Assembly: GCA_009663005.1 (NCBI GenBank)
Contig: CM018914.1
Coordinates: 20,963,252 to 20,975,751, forward strand
DNA length: 12,500 nt
Direction: 5' to 3'
Origin: Actinidia chinensis
Taxonomy: Eukaryota; Streptophyta; Magnoliopsida; Ericales; Actinidiaceae
In this document: positions 9,695 to 12,500 of the stretch, piece by piece
Layout: each line of letters opens with the position of its first letter
Numbering within the stretch: the stretch's first letter is position 1
Notes under the pieces: model-generated
What the model saw: the letters and a program-made list of their open reading frames with translations, nothing else
What the model was told of the DNA's origin: nothing
Databases searched by the model: none
Made by a program: the position numbers and the translations under genes

Positions 9695-9924
9695 GCGTCG
9701 AACACCAATTGAAGAAGAAAACTGAGCGTCAGAACGATGGTGAATAAATCTGAGAATTAAGTGCTTACGTTCGAACGCCATATGAAGAATGGAAGTTTAT
9801 CGTCCTAAACGCAAAGATAAAATGGCTACGAGCGTTGAACTCGCAAGGAGAAGGAAATGCCAGATAATTGTACTGATCGTTCGAATCTCTAAATTGAAGA
9901 AGGAACTCGGGACGTTCGAACTCC
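9695..9924 (+). repeat. Array of degenerate GCGTTCGAACGCC motifs in the LTR
   Basis: Seven copies are recognisable, beginning near 9695, 9725, 9767, 9801, 9832, 9878 and 9913. The best copy is CGTTCGAACGCC at 9768-9779. Several are followed by a GAAGAAG-like word, which suggests a unit of roughly 30-45 bases. The same array recurs at 11868-12094. In U3 such repeats can bind transcription factors; that is inference. Confidence 0.7.
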
Positions 9925-9959
9925 AACGCAGCTCCGGGAAGAGTCTACTCTTTTAGGAC

Positions 9960-9977
9960 TCGAATAAATAAATTATG
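9960..9977 (+). promoter_or_regulatory. Possible TATA-like element of the 5' LTR
   Basis: CGAATAAATAAATTATG lies after the motif array. The other LTR has CTATCTATATCTC at 12154-12166 at about the same distance from the array. The two sequences are not the same, because an indel separates the copies, so the promoter position is uncertain. Confidence 0.25.
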
Positions 9978-10299
9978 TAACGAAGGCAACTAGACATTGA
10001 GGGGGGGAGGGTGGGCTGATTCGTTTGCTTACTCTTTTGAGAGAAGTGACCAAAGTATAGTTTTTTAGCGTGGATCTTTTTCCATCCGATCCTCTTAGTT
10101 TAAGTTTTCAAAGTTCTTCATTGATTCTTGTAAGTGTTTACATTAAATCTTGTTTTGTTTCAATTAAATGATATTTTGGTCAGTACTCATAGTTGTTTTT
10201 TCGCATTCTTTTTGCATTGATTCAAGTATTATTAATTTTAATAATTCGTGATTTGTTGTTTAATTTCACAATGCACTCATATTTAAGATCTTTGTTACC

Positions 10300-10315
10300 C
10301 TAGCCATATGGCTAG
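10300..10315 (+). other. Perfect palindrome CTAGCCATATGGCTAG in the LTR
   Basis: The 16-base palindrome sits in a conserved block of the LTR (ACCCTAGCCA...). The second LTR has the same CTAGCCA and TGGCTAG arms around a TGAG loop at 12425-12442. Conservation of the arms with a different centre suggests a hairpin in the transcript. Confidence 0.55.
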
Positions 10316-10437
10316 TTTTCTTTTTTCTTGAATCGATTCGTGAAAGTCAATCGGGATCAAAGATGAACATGGAGTAGAATATTTTCACCGGTAGATCTAT
10401 CTAATTGTATATTCCTTCTTCTTCACCAATCTAATAC

Positions 10438-10612
10438 TTTCGAACAAAACTTGGGAGTCCTATTATTTCGATAACTTCGTTGTTATTTTGGGGATCGATG
10501 ATGCCGCCATGATTAAAACAACCAGATTTTCTTTACTCTTCGAGCACTTAACTTGGGCGTCCTAATTAGGTTTTCGAATAACATCTTTGTTATTCGGATC
10601 GATGATGACTTG
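10438..10612 (+). repeat. Tandem duplication of about 100 bp near the LTR end
   Basis: Two diverged units start near 10438 and 10538. Shared words are TTCGA[AG]CA, ACTTGGG[AC]GTCCTA, TTTCGATAAC or TTTCGAATAAC, TTTGTTATT or GTTGTTATT, and GGATCGATGATG. The second unit lacks the GCCGCCATG that ends the first. The equivalent part of the other LTR is outside the window, so it is unclear whether the duplication is typical of the family. Confidence 0.6.
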
Positions 10613-10620
10613 TAAGGTTC

Positions 10621-11647
10621 AATTTTTATATATATAAAAATTTTTGGACCTTGCTAGTTTTTTGAGTTTAAATTGACGATTCATGACTTGTGGGATTAAA
10701 TTAACCGTGACGACATTTAAATTGAGATGGAGAGAAGATATGTAATTAGAAGTTGGTATGGGCTGATTGAGTCTTGGTTCATTTTTTATAAAATAATTGC
10801 ATCTGTGCGCCGAAAGGAAAGAAAAAAGAAAAAAAAATAAAAAAGTCAAAGGTTGTTAAATTTGAAAAGGTGCTGAAAGGAAAAGAGATGACCTGTGTGC
10901 TCATTAAGGTGGACATTTGTATGATGCAATGCATATGTCGAGAATCGATTCCCATTTGATTCTCTCTATTTCCATGGACTATTCTTTTAATCATTGCCTC
11001 AAGAATCTGGAGTATGTCACCAATTCAAGCTTTCATGTAAAACTTATGTGTCGAACTACCACTTGTGCATTAACGTGAACATTCTTCATGAAAGCTATGC
11101 CAAGTCGATACACTTAACACGTTCGGCGTTTTTTGAATTGTGATTTTTGCTCTAGTAAATTATTTTATTTATCGCTTACAGCGTACACACGAGCAATTCT
11201 TTAGAGAACTCTCGTGTGATTTATTGTGAGAGTGTATAACTTGTGGATTTTGAATCGAGGCTATCATGGTTTTTGTTTATGCGGATGCAGCTACTACACT
11301 GGTTAGAGAATCTTGAGGAAATACTCTGACCTTACCACACTCACACTTCTTGAATCGTCGAGTCGTTTTATATTGCCCCTTAAAACGTTTTGGTAGATTG
11401 CTTAGCATTATTTGAGTTGGTTTGAATTGCTTGCATTGTATTTTTGTTTGTAGAGGGGCTATTGTTAATTATCTTTGACTACATTGCATTAATGTGATGG
11501 TGTTTGTGGGTATCATCACTGGACGCCCTCACGAACCACCACTCGTCACTAGGGGAAACTCTATTGTTTAAAGGCTTGATTCATACGGCTAAATGCATTC
11601 GTGGCTCTACGAAAGGAGAAGGATTATTTTTTTTTATTTTTGTATCA
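10621..11647 (+). other. Internal region of the plus-strand element, derived from the 3' noncoding tail
   Basis: From about 10800 on, this is the inverted counterpart of about 237-1040. Shared words are GAACATTCTTCATGAA (with one indel), TTTTGAATCGAGGCTA, TGCTTGCATTGTATTTTTGTTTG (in part), GGGTATCATC, CCTCACGA and CACTAGGGG. Between 10621 and 10800 no match was found, and no primer-binding site. There is no gag or pol word on either strand. Open stretches here are short, AT-rich and not conserved in the inverted copy. Confidence 0.65.
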
Positions 11648-11672
11648 TTTTGCTAGGGAAGTACTAGCAAAA
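11648..11672 (+). other. Perfect 9-bp hairpin next to the polypurine tract
   Basis: TTTTGCTAG (11648-11656) and CTAGCAAAA (11664-11672) are exact reverse complements separated by a 7-base loop. The 3' arm leads straight into the polypurine tract. In the minus-strand element the matching place, about 225-247, keeps the arm next to the tract, while the outer arm has changed. The TTGCTAGGGACTAGCAA-type word is common before the tract in plant elements of this group. Confidence 0.65.
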
Positions 11673-11687
11673 GTTTAGTTGGGGTTG
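11665..11687 (+). other. Polypurine tract of the plus-strand element
   Basis: TAGCAAAAGTTTAGTTGGGG lies directly before the LTR start TGATTGAAAC. It matches the tract at 214-236 on the other strand in position and sequence. It is a likely plus-strand primer site that defines the left end of the 3' LTR. Confidence 0.65.
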
Positions 11688-11867
11688 TGATTGAAACATA
11701 ATTTAAGACCAAACCCTTTTAACCAACTAAGTTGGCCTTAGATTAGTTTAATTATGTTTTTTATTGTATTTCCGTATTTAAGGTTGTGCTATGAGTCAAT
11801 TTCAGGATAAAAGCATAAAAGAGGAGACAAGAAGAAAAAAAAGGTCTAAGGGCAAAATTACCTTATG

Positions 11868-12094
11868 CGTTTCGAACGCCAATGAGAAGAAAAACTGAGC
11901 GTGCCGTACGATGTGAAGAAATCTGTGGATTAAGGGTGAGCGTTCGAACGCCATATGAAGAGGAAGTTGATCGTCCGAATGCAAATAAGAAAAATGGCTC
12001 CGGAGCGTTCGACACGCCAAGAGGGAAATTGGCCAGATATTGTACTGAGCGTTCGAATCTAAATTGAAGAAGGAGACTGGACGTTCGAAACGCC
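11868..12094 (+). repeat. Array of degenerate GCGTTCGAACGCC motifs in the second LTR
   Basis: Copies occur near 11868, 11896, 11941, 11971, 12005, 12049 and 12081. The best is CGTTCGAACGCC at 11941-11952. The number and order of copies match the array at 9695-9924, so the array predates the split of the two LTRs. Confidence 0.7.
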
Positions 12095-12153
12095 AACGAC
12101 AGTCCCCGGGGAAGAATTCCTAATTCCTGTTTAGGATCGAATGTTGGGATTGC

Positions 12154-12166
12154 CTATCTATATCTC
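12154..12166 (+). promoter_or_regulatory. Possible TATA box of the second LTR
   Basis: CTATCTATATCTC lies about 60 bases after the motif array, a plausible U3 position. The other LTR does not preserve it exactly, and nothing else marks a transcription start. Confidence 0.3.
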
Positions 12167-12424
12167 TTTAACCCTTTTTTGAGAAGGTGACGTGATTTTT
12201 TAGGGTTTTCTCAGGCGCCTCTTAGTTTACGTTTTCAAAGTTCTTCATTTATTCTTGAAAAAATAAGGTTGTACATTAAGTCTTGTTTGTTTTCATTAAA
12301 TTGATATTTTTTGGTCAGTAATCATAGTTTTTCCATTCTTTTTCATGATTCAAGTATTATTATTTATATTCTTAGATTCGTGTTTAATTTCACAATGCCC
12401 TCAATATTTAAATCTTTGTTTACC

Positions 12425-12442
12425 CTAGCCATGAGTGGCTAG
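12425..12442 (+). other. Hairpin CTAGCCA-TGAG-TGGCTAG in the second LTR
   Basis: A perfect 7-bp stem with a 4-base loop. It is the counterpart of the palindrome at 10300-10315, with the arms unchanged and the centre altered. Confidence 0.55.
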
Positions 12443-12500
12443 TTTTCTTTACTTGGAATTCGGTTCGTTAAGTCAATCGGGATCAAATATGAACATGGAG

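Larger units (their letters stand above)
9502..10620 (+). repeat. 5' LTR of the plus-strand element (right end approximate)
   Basis: This aligns base for base, with many small indels, to 11688-12500. Shared words in order are CTAAGTTGGCCTTAGATT, AAGGTTGTGCT, GTCAATTTCAGGATAA, GTTCGAACGCCATATGAAG, GTTTTCAAAGTTCTTCATT, TTTGGTCAGTA, ATTCAAGTATTATT, CCTAGCCAT and GTCAATCGGGATCAAA. The other copy leaves the window at the equivalent of about 10374, so the 3' end near 10620 is a guess. I used the end of a local 100-bp duplication and found no clear CA end with a primer-binding site after it. Confidence 0.75.
9502..12500 (+). mobile_element. Related, internally deleted LTR element nested in the gag of the first (incomplete at right edge)
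   Basis: Two directly repeated LTR copies start at 9502 (TGATTGG) and 11688 (TGATTGA), about 2.2 kb apart. The second is preceded by a polypurine tract and the first by gag sequence of the other element. That is the layout of 5' LTR, short internal region, polypurine tract, 3' LTR. The internal region lacks any gag or pol word and matches the family's 3' noncoding tail, so most of the internal DNA is gone. No primer-binding site was recognised after the first LTR. A tandem LTR arrangement produced by unequal recombination would give the same picture. Confidence 0.7.
11688..12500 (+). repeat. 3' LTR of the plus-strand element (cut by window edge)
   Basis: This is the direct repeat of 9502 to about 10374, with the same order of words listed for the 5' LTR. 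Differences between the two copies are mainly one-base insertions and deletions, plus a segment around 9975-10015 (GGGGGGGAGGG) that is missing or replaced here. It continues beyond the right edge. Confidence 0.78.

Noticed and set aside
10621..10800. Primer-binding site after the 5' LTR
   Set aside because: I looked for the usual TGGCGCC or TGGTATC starts. The only partial match (TTGGTATGGGCTG near 10753) is weak and not next to a CA end.
12049..12060. GTTCGAATC resembling a tRNA B box
   Set aside because: No A box or tRNA cloverleaf is found at a suitable distance. The motif is one member of the palindromic LTR array.
11802..12096. Overlapping open stretches on both strands
   Set aside because: They arise from the GTTCGAACGCC repeat array in the LTR and are not conserved as reading frames in the other LTR.

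Overview
The window looks like plant nuclear DNA, probably from an angiosperm. It is AT-rich, has no intact gene, and consists almost entirely of decayed LTR-retrotransposon sequence of the Ty3/gypsy class, most likely the Athila (Athila/Tat) lineage. No host gene, tRNA, rRNA, CRISPR array or bacterial-type signal was found. Coding pieces were recognised by reading the minus strand in all three frames and following short family motifs across frameshifts.

Minus-strand element (about 9501 down to 1, running off the left edge). Read on the minus strand the order is: gag missing its first part (about 9501-8120), a conserved gag-protease linker plus aspartic protease (about 7965-7330), reverse transcriptase (about 7030-5960), RNase H (about 5945-5520), integrase with zinc finger, DDE core and C-terminal domain (about 5230-4100), a 1.1-kb spacer with a G-rich tract and three GTTCGAA motifs (about 4060-2985), an envelope-like third ORF (2946-1886), a long 3' noncoding tail (1885-237), a polypurine tract (236-214) and the start of the 3' LTR (213-1). 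Stops and frameshifts are frequent throughout, so no protein is intact.

Plus-strand element (9502 to the right edge). A related LTR starts with TGATTGG at 9502 inside the gag of the first element, in the opposite orientation. A second copy of this LTR starts at 11688 after a polypurine tract. The roughly 1 kb between them contains sequence matching the 3' noncoding tail of the minus-strand element, and no gag or pol. This suggests an internally deleted, non-autonomous relative nested in the larger element. The missing start of gag, the primer-binding site and the 5' LTR of the minus-strand element would then lie to the right of this window.

As a result, about 1 kb at the left edge (3' tail plus LTR start) is the inverted counterpart of about 10800-11900. 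The LTRs carry an array of degenerate copies of the palindrome CGTTCGAACG, a hairpin next to the polypurine tract, and a second short hairpin further downstream. I found no host defence system or wholly new system. The points of interest are the nested structure, the palindrome array shared by the LTR and the pol-env spacer, the possible spliced env-like gene, and an indel-heavy decay pattern that could partly reflect sequencing error.
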